NCBI RefSeq assembly: GCF_001648775.1
Contig: NZ_LVEJ01000026.1
Span: 62,001 to 126,000, forward strand
DNA: 64,000 nt
DNA from: Pseudomonas fluorescens
GTDB taxonomy: Bacteria; Pseudomonadota; Gammaproteobacteria; Pseudomonadales; Pseudomonadaceae
Reading direction: 5' to 3'
Below, piece after piece: positions 8,544 through 17,588 of this stretch; the first letter of the stretch is position 1; every line of letters begins with the position of its first letter. Made by a program: the position numbers and the translations under genes. Under the pieces are notes generated by a model that made no database searches, was not told the DNA's origin, and was given only the letters and a program-made list of their open reading frames with translations.

Positions 8544-10043
8544 ATGAACATTCTTTATGACGAACGCCTCGACGGCCCGCTGCCGCAGGTGAACAAGGCC
8601 GAGCTGCTCAAGGCCTTGCAGCGCGCCGTGCCAGACCTCGACATCTTGTGGCGCGAAGACGAACTGAAACCCTACGAATGCGACGGCCTCTCGGCCTATC
8701 GCACCACGCCCATGCTGGTCGCCCTGCCGCGTCGACTCGATCAGGTGCAAACCCTGCTCAAGCTCTGCCATGAGAAAAACGTCCCGGTGGTGGCCCGTGG
8801 TGCTGGCACCGGTTTATCCGGCGGTGCCTTGCCGCTGGAACAAGGCCTGCTGCTGGTGATGGCGCGCTTCAACAACATCCTGCACATCGACCGCGCCGCA
8901 CGCACCGCGCGGGTTCAGCCGGGGGTGCGCAATCTGGCGATTTCCCAGGCAGCGGCGCCCTTCGGCCTGTATTACGCGCCGGATCCTTCCTCGCAAATTG
9001 CCTGCTCGATCGGCGGCAACGTCGCCGAAAACGCCGGCGGCGTGCACTGCCTCAAGTACGGCCTGACCGTGCACAACCTGCTGAAAATCGAAGTGCTGAC
9101 CATCGAAGGCGAACGTCTGACGCTGGGCTCCGACGCGCTCGATTCAGCGGGTTTCGATTTGCTCGCCCTGTTCACCGGCTCCGAAGGTTTGCTGGGGATC
9201 ATCACCGAAGTCACGGTCAAACTGCTGCCCAAACCGCAAGTCGCCAAAGTGCTGCTGGGCAGTTTCGATTCGGTGGAAAAGGCCGGCCGCGCCGTGGCCG
9301 AAATCATTGCGGCGGGGATCATTCCCGGCGGGTTGGAGATGATGGACAACCTGGCCATCCGCGCTGCCGAAGACTTCATTCACGCCGGTTATCCGGTCGA
9401 CGCCGAGGCGATTCTGTTGTGCGAACTCGATGGCGTCGAGGCCGATGTCCACGATGATTGCCAACGGGTGCGCGAGGTCATGACACTGGCCGGTGCCACC
9501 GAAGTGCGGCAGGCCCGTGACGAAGCCGAACGCGTGCGCTTCTGGGCCGGACGCAAGAATGCGTTCCCCGCCATCGGTCGTTTGTCGCCCGACTATTACT
9601 GCATGGATGGCACCATCCCGCGCCGCGAATTGCCCGGCGTGCTGCAAGGCATCGCCCGCCTCGGCGAAGAATACGGCTTGCGCGTGGCCAATGTGTTCCA
9701 TGCCGGCGACGGCAATATGCACCCGCTGATCCTGTTCGACGCCAACCAACCGGGTGAACTGCACCGCGCCGAAGCGCTGGGCGGCAAGATCCTCGAATTG
9801 TGCGTGCAGGTGGGCGGCAGCATCACCGGCGAACACGGCGTCGGTCGCGAAAAAATCAATCAGATGTGCGCGCAGTTCAACGGCGATGAACTGCGCCTGT
9901 TTCACGCGGTGAAAGCCGCCTTCGACCCGCAAGGCCTGCTCAATCCCGGCAAGAACATTCCGACCCTGCATCGCTGCGCCGAATTCGGTGCGATGCACAT
10001 TCATGCCGGACAGTTGCCCTTCCCCGAGCTGGAGCGTTTCTGA
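8544..10043 (+). CDS. glcD: Glycolate oxidase subunit GlcD (FAD-binding)
   Basis: This 499-residue flavoprotein is the catalytic subunit of glycolate dehydrogenase, which oxidises glycolate to glyoxylate at the inner membrane. It has an FAD-binding type 4 domain (VVARGAGTGLSGGALP near residue 85; CSIGGNVAENAGG near 155) and the FAD-linked oxidase C-terminal domain (NVFHAGDGNMHP near 390; ITGEHGVGREK near 430). The start has a weak GGTTGAG site. Its stop codon overlaps the glcE start, followed by glcF, giving the standard glcDEF order. No glcC-type regulator or glcG is present alongside. Confidence 0.96.
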   Translation: MNILYDERLDGPLPQVNKAELLKALQRAVPDLDILWREDELKPYECDGLSAYRTTPMLVALPRRLDQVQTLLKLCHEKNVPVVARGAGTGLSGGALPLEQGLLLVMARFNNILHIDRAARTARVQPGVRNLAISQAAAPFGLYYAPDPSSQIACSIGGNVAENAGGVHCLKYGLTVHNLLKIEVLTIEGERLTLGSDALDSAGFDLLALFTGSEGLLGIITEVTVKLLPKPQVAKVLLGSFDSVEKAGRAVAEIIAAGIIPGGLEMMDNLAIRAAEDFIHAGYPVDAEAILLCELDGVEADVHDDCQRVREVMTLAGATEVRQARDEAERVRFWAGRKNAFPAIGRLSPDYYCMDGTIPRRELPGVLQGIARLGEEYGLRVANVFHAGDGNMHPLILFDANQPGELHRAEALGGKILELCVQVGGSITGEHGVGREKINQMCAQFNGDELRLFHAVKAAFDPQGLLNPGKNIPTLHRCAEFGAMHIHAGQLPFPELERF

Positions 10044-11092
10044 TGGTCGACGCCGATGCCACCAGCGCCCTGCTTGATCAAGTCAACGAGGCGCGGGCCA
10101 ACGCCACCCCGTTGAAAATTCAGGGCGGCAACAGCAAGGCCTTTCTCGGCCGCGAGGTCGCCGGTGAAGTGCTCGACACCCGCGCCCATCGCGGCATCGT
10201 CGGTTATGAGCCGACCGAACTGGTGATCACCGCGCGCGCCGGCACGCCGCTGTCCGAGCTCCTGGCGACACTGGATGCTGCCGGACAAATGTTGCCCTGT
10301 GAGCCGCCGGGGTTCGGTGAAGGCGCGACGGTCGGCGGCATGATTGCCACGGGGTTGTCCGGGCCACGACGGCCATGGTCAGGCTCGGTGCGCGATTTCG
10401 TCCTCGGCACTCGAGTGATCAGCGGCCTCGGCCAGCACCTGCGCTTTGGCGGTGAAGTGATGAAAAACGTCGCCGGTTATGACCTGTCGCGACTGATGGC
10501 CGGCAGTTTCGGCTGCCTCGGCGTCATCACCGAAGTCTCGCTGAAAGTCCTGCCCAAACCCCGCCAGTGCCTGAGCATCCGCCTCGATATCGATTGCACC
10601 CGGGCACTGGCCAACCTTGCCGAATGGGGCCAGCAACCGCTGCCGATCAGCGCGGCGTGCCACGACGGTCAGAGTCTTTATCTGCGTCTCGAGGGCGGCG
10701 AAGGCTCGGTGACGGCGGCGCATCAACGCCTCGGCGGCGAGCCATTGGACTCGCAATTCTGGCGTGACTTGAACGAACAGCGCCTGGCGTTTTTCGACGA
10801 AGGTTTGCCACTGTGGCGCCTGTCGCTGCCGAACAATCTCGGGCCGCAGGATCTGCCCGGCGCGCAGTTGATCGACTGGGCGGGTGCGCAACGCTGGCTG
10901 AAATCCGACGTCGAGCACATTCATATCCTCGCCCAGGAACTCGGCGGCCATGCCACGTGTTTCACCCACGGCGCCAGCGATTCGCCGTTCCAGCCATTGG
11001 CGCCAACGCTGCTGCGCTATCACCGGCAACTCAAGGCGCAACTCGACCCGCAAGGGCTGTTCAACCCCGGCCGGATGTACGCGGAGTTCTAG
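10043..11092 (+). CDS. glcE: Glycolate oxidase subunit GlcE (FAD-binding)
   Basis: This 349-residue subunit is paralogous to the N-terminal half of GlcD and is required for glycolate oxidation. The FAD-binding region shows IQGGNSKAFLG near residue 28 and EGATVGGMIATGLSG near 95, with SFGCLGVITEVSLKVLP near 155. It ends FNPGRMYAEF, the usual tail. The ATG shares one base with the glcD stop codon, so translation is coupled. glcF starts two bases after its stop. Confidence 0.95.
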   Translation: MVDADATSALLDQVNEARANATPLKIQGGNSKAFLGREVAGEVLDTRAHRGIVGYEPTELVITARAGTPLSELLATLDAAGQMLPCEPPGFGEGATVGGMIATGLSGPRRPWSGSVRDFVLGTRVISGLGQHLRFGGEVMKNVAGYDLSRLMAGSFGCLGVITEVSLKVLPKPRQCLSIRLDIDCTRALANLAEWGQQPLPISAACHDGQSLYLRLEGGEGSVTAAHQRLGGEPLDSQFWRDLNEQRLAFFDEGLPLWRLSLPNNLGPQDLPGAQLIDWAGAQRWLKSDVEHIHILAQELGGHATCFTHGASDSPFQPLAPTLLRYHRQLKAQLDPQGLFNPGRMYAEF

Positions 11093-11094
11093 CC

Positions 11095-12315
11095 ATGCAA
11101 ACCACCCTCAGCGAACAATCGCGCCAGTTGCCCCGCGCCGCCGAGGCCGAAAAAATCCTCCGCAGCTGTGTGCACTGCGGCTTTTGCAATGCGACCTGCC
11201 CGACCTATCAATTGCTCGGCGACGAACTCGACGGCCCGCGCGGGCGCATTTATCTGATCAAGCAAGTACTCGAGGGCGCGCCAGCCACGGCGCAGACACA
11301 ACTGCATCTGGATCGCTGCCTGTCGTGCCGCAATTGCGAAACCACCTGCCCGTCCGGCGTCGACTATCACAACTTGCTCGACATCGGTCGCGCGGTGATC
11401 GATCGCGCAGTGCCGCGCCCGGCCGCGCAACGTCTGTTGCGTGAAGGCTTGCGCGCGTTGGCGCCGAATCCGGGGTTGTTCAAAGGTTTGCTGCGGGTGG
11501 GCACGACGTTCCGCCCGCTGTTGCCGCGACTGCTGGAAAGCAAACTGCCGCAGCATCTGCCGCTTGCCGGTTTGCGCCCGGCCCCGCGCCATTCGCGGCG
11601 GGTGTTGTTGCTTGAAGGCTGCGTGCAACCGGGGTTGTCGCCGAACACCAATGACGCCACGGCGCGGGTGCTGGATCGCTTGGGCATCAGTGTCACCCCG
11701 GTAGCCGAGGCCGGGTGTTGCGGCGCGTTGGACTATCACCTCGACGCGCAAGCCAAAGGCCTCGACCGTGCGCGGCAGAACATCGACGCGTGGTGGCCAC
11801 ATCTGCAAAACAGTGCCGAAGCCATCGTGCAAACCGCCAGTGGTTGCGGCGCTTTCATCAAGGACTACGGGCATTTGCTCGAAGACGATCCGGCGTATGC
11901 CGCCAAGGCACGGCAGATCAGTGAGCGGACGCTGGATCTGGTACAGATTCTCGATCGCGAACCGCTGGAAAAAGTCTGCGCAGCAAGCGAGCGGCGGATT
12001 GCCGTGCATTGCCCGTGCACCTTGCAACACGCGTTGAAACTGGGCGGCGCGGTGGAAGCCGTGCTGACCCGGCTGGGTTTCAACCTGACGACGGTGCCGG
12101 ACGGTCATTTGTGTTGCGGTTCGGCCGGCACTTATTCGCTGACGCAACCGGTGCTGGCCCGGCAACTGCGCGACAACCGCCTCAATGCGCTGGAGAGCGG
12201 TCGCCCGGAATTGATCGTCACCTCCAATGTCGGCTGTCAAAGCCATCTGGCCAGCGCCGGCCGCACGCGCGTGATGCACTGGATCGAGCTGGTGGATCAG
12301 TCGTTGGCAGAATGA
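11095..12315 (+). CDS. glcF: Glycolate oxidase iron-sulfur subunit GlcF
   Basis: This 406-residue subunit carries electrons from the flavins of GlcDE. Two ferredoxin-type [4Fe-4S] motifs are intact: CVHCGFCNATCP (about residues 23-34) and CLSCRNCETTCP (about 74-85). Two cysteine-rich domains follow, each with a CCG motif (GCCGALDYH; LCCGSAGTYS), as in GlcF/HdrD-like proteins. The start at 11095 lies two bases after the glcE stop; the same frame continues upstream into glcE but has no reason to be used. It ends the glcDEF operon. Confidence 0.96.
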   Translation: MQTTLSEQSRQLPRAAEAEKILRSCVHCGFCNATCPTYQLLGDELDGPRGRIYLIKQVLEGAPATAQTQLHLDRCLSCRNCETTCPSGVDYHNLLDIGRAVIDRAVPRPAAQRLLREGLRALAPNPGLFKGLLRVGTTFRPLLPRLLESKLPQHLPLAGLRPAPRHSRRVLLLEGCVQPGLSPNTNDATARVLDRLGISVTPVAEAGCCGALDYHLDAQAKGLDRARQNIDAWWPHLQNSAEAIVQTASGCGAFIKDYGHLLEDDPAYAAKARQISERTLDLVQILDREPLEKVCAASERRIAVHCPCTLQHALKLGGAVEAVLTRLGFNLTTVPDGHLCCGSAGTYSLTQPVLARQLRDNRLNALESGRPELIVTSNVGCQSHLASAGRTRVMHWIELVDQSLAE

Positions 12316-12403
12316 AGTTCGTAGGATTCTTCGTTTGCCCGCGTGCGAGAAGGCTGCGATCTTTTCCACCATTCATTCCGTGACCGTGGCAGGAATTTTT
12401 TTC

Positions 12404-13798
12404 ATGACCGTGCAGCCGTTCGTCAGCCCCGACCTGATCCGCCAACGCTTCTCCAAAGCGATGTCCGACATGTACCGCGAAGAGGTGCCGTTGTACGGTG
12501 CGCTGATGGCGTTGGTTGAGCAGACCAACCGCGAGGTGCTTGCACGTCAGCCGGCTATTGCTGAGCAGCTCGACAGCACCGGTGAAATCGAGCGGCTGGA
12601 CATGGAGCGTCACGGCGCGATCCGCGTCGGCACCGCCACGGAACTGGCCACCCTCGCCCGCCTGTTCGCGGTGATGGGCATGCAGCCGGTGGGCTATTAC
12701 GACCTGACACCGGCGGGCGTGCCGGTGCATTCCACGGCGTTTCGTGCGGTGCATGAAGATGCACTGCAGATCAGTCCGTTCCGAGTGTTTACCTCGTTGT
12801 TGCGGCTGGAGTTGATTGAGGATCCGGAACTGCGTGCCTTCGCCGAATCAGTACTGGCCCAGCGTTCGATCTTCACCCCGGAGGCGCTGCGCCTGATCGC
12901 ACAAGCTGAAAGCACAGGCGGACTTGATGAACGCGCGGCCGAGGCATTCGTCCTGCAGGCACTGGAAACGTTTCGCTGGCACCACAGCGCCACAGTCAGC
13001 GCCGCGCAGTACCAGACTCTGAGCGCCCAGCACCGGTTGATCGCCGACGTGGTGGCCTTCAAAGGCCCGCACATCAACCACCTGACCCCGCGCACGCTGG
13101 ACATCGACCGCGCGCAGGAACAAATGCCGGCCCACGGCATCACGCCCAAAGCGGTGATCGAAGGCCCGCCGCGCCGTCAGTGCCCGATCCTGCTGCGTCA
13201 GACCAGTTTCAAGGCGCTCGATGAGCCGATTGCCTTCACCGACCAGAATGAAACCCGTGGCAGCCACAGCGCTCGCTTCGGTGAAATCGAACAGCGTGGC
13301 GCAGCGCTGACGCCCAAGGGCCGCGCCTTGTACGATCGCTTGTTGAATGCCGCTCGCGATGAACTGGGGGATTTCCCCAACGAAGCCAACGCCGCACGCT
13401 ACAACGCGCTGATGACTCAGCACTTTGGCGAATTTCCTGACAGCGTTGAGGGCATGCGTGAACAGGGGCTGGCGTACTTTCGCTATTTCGCCACGGAAAA
13501 GGGTCTTGCGGCGGGTAGGCTCGCTGATGCGTCGCTGGAGGATTTGTTGCGCGACGGCCATGTGAAAGTCGAGCCGTTGGTGTACGAAGATTTCCTGCCG
13601 GTCAGTGCGGCGGGGATTTTTCAGTCGAACCTCGGCGATGCGGCACAGGCGCATTACGGCGAACACGCCAATCGCCAGGCCTTCGAACAGGCGCTGGGGC
13701 GCGCGACCATTGATGAATTGGCGTTGTATGCAGAGACGCAGCAACGTTCGATCGAGGAATGCGAAAAATTGTTGGGTCTGAAGCTGAACCGAAATTAA
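12404..13798 (+). CDS. hglS: 2-oxoadipate dioxygenase/decarboxylase (DUF1338, HglS type)
   Basis: This 464-residue iron enzyme should convert 2-oxoadipate to D-2-hydroxyglutarate in D-lysine/2-aminoadipate catabolism, as shown for P. putida HglS. From the start at 12404 (MTVQPFVSPDLIRQRF), the residues I recall as key in HglS fall at the expected places: His70 and Arg74 (MERHGAIR), His226 (GPHINH) and Glu294 (RFGEIEQRG). That agreement also supports this start over an in-frame one 69 bases upstream. AGGAA precedes it. The gene is single; a REP palindrome separates it from the convergent DJ-1 gene. Confidence 0.93.
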   Translation: MTVQPFVSPDLIRQRFSKAMSDMYREEVPLYGALMALVEQTNREVLARQPAIAEQLDSTGEIERLDMERHGAIRVGTATELATLARLFAVMGMQPVGYYDLTPAGVPVHSTAFRAVHEDALQISPFRVFTSLLRLELIEDPELRAFAESVLAQRSIFTPEALRLIAQAESTGGLDERAAEAFVLQALETFRWHHSATVSAAQYQTLSAQHRLIADVVAFKGPHINHLTPRTLDIDRAQEQMPAHGITPKAVIEGPPRRQCPILLRQTSFKALDEPIAFTDQNETRGSHSARFGEIEQRGAALTPKGRALYDRLLNAARDELGDFPNEANAARYNALMTQHFGEFPDSVEGMREQGLAYFRYFATEKGLAAGRLADASLEDLLRDGHVKVEPLVYEDFLPVSAAGIFQSNLGDAAQAHYGEHANRQAFEQALGRATIDELALYAETQQRSIEECEKLLGLKLNRN

Positions 13799-13807
13799 CG
13801 AATCACC

Positions 13808-13837
13808 TGTGGCGAGGGAGCTTGCTCCCTCGCCACA
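13808..13837. repeat. Single REP-like palindrome
   Basis: A perfect hairpin with 13-base arms (TGTGGCGAGGGAG / CTCCCTCGCCACA) and loop CTTG lies between two convergent genes. It belongs to a GGCGAGGGAGC subfamily, different from the doublets, and may end transcription from both sides. Confidence 0.88.
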
Positions 13838-13852
13838 AAGTCAGTGTTGTAA

Positions 13853-14530
13853 TCAGCGCAATCGGGACAACAACGCGAGCGCGGTTTCCTCGGAAGACGC
13901 CGGATTCTGCCCGGTCAGCAACAAGCCATCCTCACGGATGTAACTCGACCAATCCGCACCTTTGGAGAAAATCCCGCCCTTGGCCTTGAGTTCATCTTCC
14001 ACCAAAAACGGCACGACATTCGTCAACTGCACCGCTTCCTCTTCACTGTTGGTAAACCCGGTGACCTGCTTGCCCTTGACCAGCGGCTGACCGTCCGGCG
14101 CCTTGGCATGGCGCAACACACCGGGCGCGTGACACACCGCTGCCACGTGTTTGCCGCTGTTGTAAAACGCCTCGATCAGCGCGATCGAATGCTGATCCTC
14201 GGCCAGATCCCACAGCGGACCGTGGCCGCCGGGATAGAACACGGCATCGAAATCCGCTGCTTTCACGGTGTCCAGCTTGACCGTCGAAGACAGTGCCGAC
14301 TGCGCGGCAGAATCCTTGCGAAAACGCTCGGTGGCAGCCGTTTGTGCATCCGGCTCGTCACTCTTCGGGTCCAGCGGCGGCTGACCGCCCTTGGGGGATG
14401 CGAGGGTCAGTTGCGCCCCGGCGTCCTTGAACACGTAATACGGCGCCGCGAACTCTTCCAGCCAGAAGCCGGTTTTCTTGCCGGTATCGCCCAGTTGATC
14501 GTGGGAGGTCAGAACCATCAGGATTTTCAT
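13853..14530 (-). CDS. DJ-1/PfpI superfamily protein (class I glutamine amidotransferase-like)
   Basis: This 225-residue cytoplasmic protein has the flavodoxin-like fold of the DJ-1/PfpI family. The nucleophile elbow is AAVCHAPG (Cys133, followed by His134), with acidic Glu25/Glu26 in FWLEEFAAPYY. The size and the TGKKTGFWLEE start resemble Hsp31-like glyoxalase III and chaperone members. Roles known in the family are methylglyoxal detoxification and protein or nucleotide deglycation; which applies is not visible. It stands alone, convergent with hglS and divergent from the hcp promoter region. Confidence 0.87.
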   Translation of the reverse strand: MKILMVLTSHDQLGDTGKKTGFWLEEFAAPYYVFKDAGAQLTLASPKGGQPPLDPKSDEPDAQTAATERFRKDSAAQSALSSTVKLDTVKAADFDAVFYPGGHGPLWDLAEDQHSIALIEAFYNSGKHVAAVCHAPGVLRHAKAPDGQPLVKGKQVTGFTNSEEEAVQLTNVVPFLVEDELKAKGGIFSKGADWSSYIREDGLLLTGQNPASSEETALALLSRLR

Positions 14531-14644
14531 GTCGTTCTCACTCGTATGATGGGTTGTTCAGGCGCCGTTGGCGCGGGTGTGAGTGATTGACCCTGGAGGA
14601 CGGCGGATCGTTTCACTCGGCTCAATGATGGCGCTTGGCCTTAC

Positions 14645-14767
14645 TGCGCAAGAAGTTGCGCACTTGCTGACGAAATTTGCCTCTCGATCCTGCTACAGCC
14701 CTTGATCTACGTGGCTTCCAGACGAGTGCGCAAGAAGTTGCGCAGTACTGCGCAACTTCTTGCGCAC
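14645..14767. promoter_or_regulatory. Palindrome array upstream of hcp (candidate activator sites)
   Basis: The 18-base dyad TGCGCAAGAAGTTGCGCA (7-base arms, 4-base centre) occurs three times: 14645-14662 and 14727-14744 in one orientation, 14749-14766 in the other. The second and third copies form a perfect 42-base palindrome at 14726-14767. They lie about 110-235 bases upstream of the predicted sigma-54 start site, where enhancer-binding proteins bind. This stretch and the sigma-54 site fill the gene-free region 14531-14938; nothing else was recognised there. A role as RNA hairpins is the alternative. Confidence 0.72.
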
Positions 14768-14852
14768 TTTTGCCATTGATCAGCGACAGCGAGCGGCGAA
14801 AAACGCAGTCAAGAGCGCTTTCGTCCCGCGCTACCGGGGGTCTCGCAAAAGC

Positions 14853-14868
14853 TGGCACGCTCCTTGAT
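14853..14868 (+). promoter_or_regulatory. Predicted sigma-54 promoter of hcp
   Basis: TGGCACGCTCCTTGAT fits the -24/-12 consensus TGGCACG-N4-TTGC(A/T), with the required GG-N10-G spacing (the last C is A here). The start site would be near 14880, leaving a leader of about 60 bases with AAGGAG before the hcp ATG. Other T6SS hcp genes are known to depend on RpoN and activators of the Sfa2/VasH type. Confidence 0.72.
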
Positions 14869-14938
14869 AACAGTCAGGCACCCACCGGGCGATTCCGCCT
14901 CCCGGGCACCCTAAATTTATCCGCAAGGAGAGCACCCC

Positions 14939-15454
14939 ATGGCAACACCAGCGTACATGTCGGTTACCGGCGAAAAACAAGGCCTGATCACTGCAGGCGC
15001 ATTCACCGCTGACTCCGTAGGCAACACCTACCAGGAAGGCCACGAAGACCAGGTTATGGTTCAGGCTTTCAGCCACGACGTGATCATCCCGCGTGACCCA
15101 CAATCCGGTCAGCCAACCGGTCAGCGCGTTCACAAGCCAGTTGTGATCACCAAGGTCTACGACAAGGCTTCGCCTCTGCTGCAAGCTGCTCTGACCTCCG
15201 GCGAGCGCATGAGCGAAATCGTTATCCAGTGGTTCCGTACTTCTGCTCAAGGTACCCAAGAGCACTACTACACCACCAAACTGGAAGACGCGATCATCGT
15301 CGCCATCAACAACAAAATGCACAACTGCCAGGATCCAGGCAACTCGCACTTCACCCACCTGGAAGAAGTGCAGTTCACCTACCGCAAAATCACCTGGACC
15401 CACGAAGTATCCGGTACTTCGGGTTCCGATGACTGGCGTGCTCCAGTCGTTTAA
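14939..15454 (+). CDS. hcp: Type VI secretion tube protein Hcp
   Basis: This 171-residue protein forms the hexameric rings of the T6SS inner tube and carries small effectors. It begins MATPAYMSVTGEKQGLI and shows SHDVIIPRDPQSG near residue 45 and the C-terminal strand HLEEVQFTYRKITWTHE, all typical of Hcp. GCAAGGAG lies upstream. It is the first gene of an orphan hcp-vgrG-adaptor-rhs island; no structural tss genes are in the window, so it must use an apparatus encoded elsewhere. A terminator-like hairpin follows, so hcp may be expressed above vgrG. Confidence 0.96.
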   Translation: MATPAYMSVTGEKQGLITAGAFTADSVGNTYQEGHEDQVMVQAFSHDVIIPRDPQSGQPTGQRVHKPVVITKVYDKASPLLQAALTSGERMSEIVIQWFRTSAQGTQEHYYTTKLEDAIIVAINNKMHNCQDPGNSHFTHLEEVQFTYRKITWTHEVSGTSGSDDWRAPVV

Positions 15455-15474
15455 TTACGGCTGATCGTTACAAG

Positions 15475-15507
15475 CATCGGCCAGCTCTGCTGGTCGATGT
15501 TGTTTTC
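15475..15507 (+). terminator. Hairpin between hcp and vgrG
   Basis: CATCGGCCAGC / GCTGGTCGATG form an 11-base stem (one G-T mismatch) with loop TCT, followed by TTGTTTTC. It looks like a partial terminator that would raise hcp mRNA over the downstream genes. Confidence 0.65.
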
Positions 15508-15545
15508 GCAACTCCAGATTTTTGTGACAGCACGAGGAACAAGGG

Positions 15546-17588
15546 ATGTTCGCGCCGGCCAATGAAACCCACTTTGCCCTGACTATCGAAGGTCTTTCCG
15601 CTGACTTTCAGGTGTTTACCCTGCAAGGCCGGGAAGCCATCAGCCAGCCTTTTGTCTTTGAGGTGGAGCTGGTCAGTGAGCAGCCGTCGCTGGACCTCGA
15701 AACCCTGCTGCACAAGCCGGCCTTCCTGCAACTGTCGCCCGACGGCAGCGGCATTCACGGCCAGATCTACCGCGCCGCGCAAGGCGATTCGGGCAAACGC
15801 CTGACCCGTTATTCGGTGACCCTGCGTCCGCAATTGTCCTACCTGGCGCACCGCGTCAATCAACGCATCTTCCAGAACCTCACCGTGCCGAAAATCATCG
15901 GCAAGGTCCTCGAAGAGCACGGCATTCAAAGCAACGCCTACGAATTCAAGACCGGTTCGATCTATCCCGAGCGCATCTACTGCGTGCAATACGATGAATC
16001 GGACCTGCATTTCATCCAGCGCCTGTGCGAGGAAGAAGGTATTCACTACCACTTCGAGCACACGGCGACGGCGCACAAACTGGTGTTCGGCGATGACCAG
16101 ACGGTGTTCCCGAAACTCAAACCTGTGGCCTATCAGCAAGACTCCGGCATGGTCGCCAGCGATCCGGTGATCAAGCGCTTCGACCTGCGCCTGGAAACCC
16201 GTACCAGCCGCACCACCCGCCGCGATTACGACTTCGAAAAACCACGCATCACCCTCGAAAGCGAAAACCGTGGCGACGCCCTGCCCGACCTTGAGGATTA
16301 CGATTACCCAGGTCGTTTCATCGATCGCGAGCGTGGCAAACATCTGGCCAAACGCGCCCTCGAGCGGCATCGCAGCGACTTCCAGTTGGCTGAAGGCAAG
16401 AGCGATCAGCCGTTGCTGGTCAGCGGCCATTTCCTTGCGCTCACCGCGCACCCGAAAGCCAAGTGGAACGACCTCTGGTTACTGACCGAAGTCCTCCACG
16501 AAGGCAAACAGCCGCAAGTGCTCGAAGAGTCGGTAACCAGCGACACCACTGCGCTAAAAGATGATTTCCATCAGGGCTACCGTAACCGTTTCCAGGCCAC
16601 GCCGTGGGACGTGCCGAATCGCCCGCCCCTGCGCCACCCGAAACCACGCATTCTCGGCAGCCAGAGCGCCGTGGTCACCGGCCCGAAAGGCGAAGAGATC
16701 CACTGCGACGAGTACGGCCGCGTCAAAGTGCAGTTCCACTGGGACCGCGAAGGCCAGGCCGACGACAAGACCAGTTGCTGGCTGCGCGTCTCCAGCGCTT
16801 GGGCCGGCGCCCAGTACGGCGGCATCGCCATCCCGCGCATCGGCATGGAAGTGCTGGTGACCTTCCTCGAAGGCGACCCCGATCAACCGCTGATCAGCGG
16901 CTGCCTGTACCACAAGGAAAACACCGTCCCGTATGAGCTGCCGGCGAACAAGACCCGCAGCACCTTCAAGACCCTGAGCTCCATGGGCGGTGGCGGCTAC
17001 AACGAACTGCGCATCGAAGACAAAAAAGGTCAGGAACAAATCTACCTGCACGCCCAGCGTGATTGGGACGAAAACGTCGAGCACGACCAGAAAATCCGCG
17101 TCGGCAACGAACGCCACGACACCGTCGAAAAGAACAGCTACACAGAATTCAAGGCCGAAGAACACCACACCGTCTACGCCGACCGCAAAGTCGAAACCCG
17201 CGCCAACGACCACCTCACCGTCGGCGTCAATCAGCACATCAAGATCGGCACCGGCCAGTTCATCGACGCCGGCCAGGAAATCCACCTCAGCAGCGGCATG
17301 AAGGTGGTGATGGAAGCCGGCGCCGAACTGACCCTGATCGGCGGCGGCAGCTTCATCAAGATCGACGCCGGCGGCGTGACCCTGAGCGGCCCGGTGATCA
17401 ACATGAACTCCGGCGGCAGCCCCGGCAGCGGCACCGGCGCCGCCCCGCTGATGCCCGGCGTGCTGAAACAGGCCGACGCCGACAAGGCCGGCCAGGTCCT
17501 CACCCCGGCCCAGATCAACACCCTCAAACGTAACGCGCCATTCTGCGAAGAATGCGAAAAATGCAAGGCAGGTGCCTGTGCCATCTGA
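15546..17588 (+). CDS. vgrG: Type VI secretion spike protein VgrG
   Basis: This 680-residue protein forms the trimeric spike on the Hcp tube. The gp27-like base spans about residues 10-380 (YCVQYDESDLHFIQRLCEEEGIHYHFEH), the gp5-like OB fold about 385-465 (DEYGRVKVQFHWDREG, WAGAQYGG, GDPDQPLISG), and the beta-helix/DUF2345 part about 470-640 (HDQKIRVGNERHDTVEKN). A short extension ends FCEECEKCKAGACAI, a cysteine cluster that may bind the effector or adaptor. No separate toxin domain is seen. Its stop codon overlaps the adaptor gene. Confidence 0.96.
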   Translation: MFAPANETHFALTIEGLSADFQVFTLQGREAISQPFVFEVELVSEQPSLDLETLLHKPAFLQLSPDGSGIHGQIYRAAQGDSGKRLTRYSVTLRPQLSYLAHRVNQRIFQNLTVPKIIGKVLEEHGIQSNAYEFKTGSIYPERIYCVQYDESDLHFIQRLCEEEGIHYHFEHTATAHKLVFGDDQTVFPKLKPVAYQQDSGMVASDPVIKRFDLRLETRTSRTTRRDYDFEKPRITLESENRGDALPDLEDYDYPGRFIDRERGKHLAKRALERHRSDFQLAEGKSDQPLLVSGHFLALTAHPKAKWNDLWLLTEVLHEGKQPQVLEESVTSDTTALKDDFHQGYRNRFQATPWDVPNRPPLRHPKPRILGSQSAVVTGPKGEEIHCDEYGRVKVQFHWDREGQADDKTSCWLRVSSAWAGAQYGGIAIPRIGMEVLVTFLEGDPDQPLISGCLYHKENTVPYELPANKTRSTFKTLSSMGGGGYNELRIEDKKGQEQIYLHAQRDWDENVEHDQKIRVGNERHDTVEKNSYTEFKAEEHHTVYADRKVETRANDHLTVGVNQHIKIGTGQFIDAGQEIHLSSGMKVVMEAGAELTLIGGGSFIKIDAGGVTLSGPVINMNSGGSPGSGTGAAPLMPGVLKQADADKAGQVLTPAQINTLKRNAPFCEECEKCKAGACAI

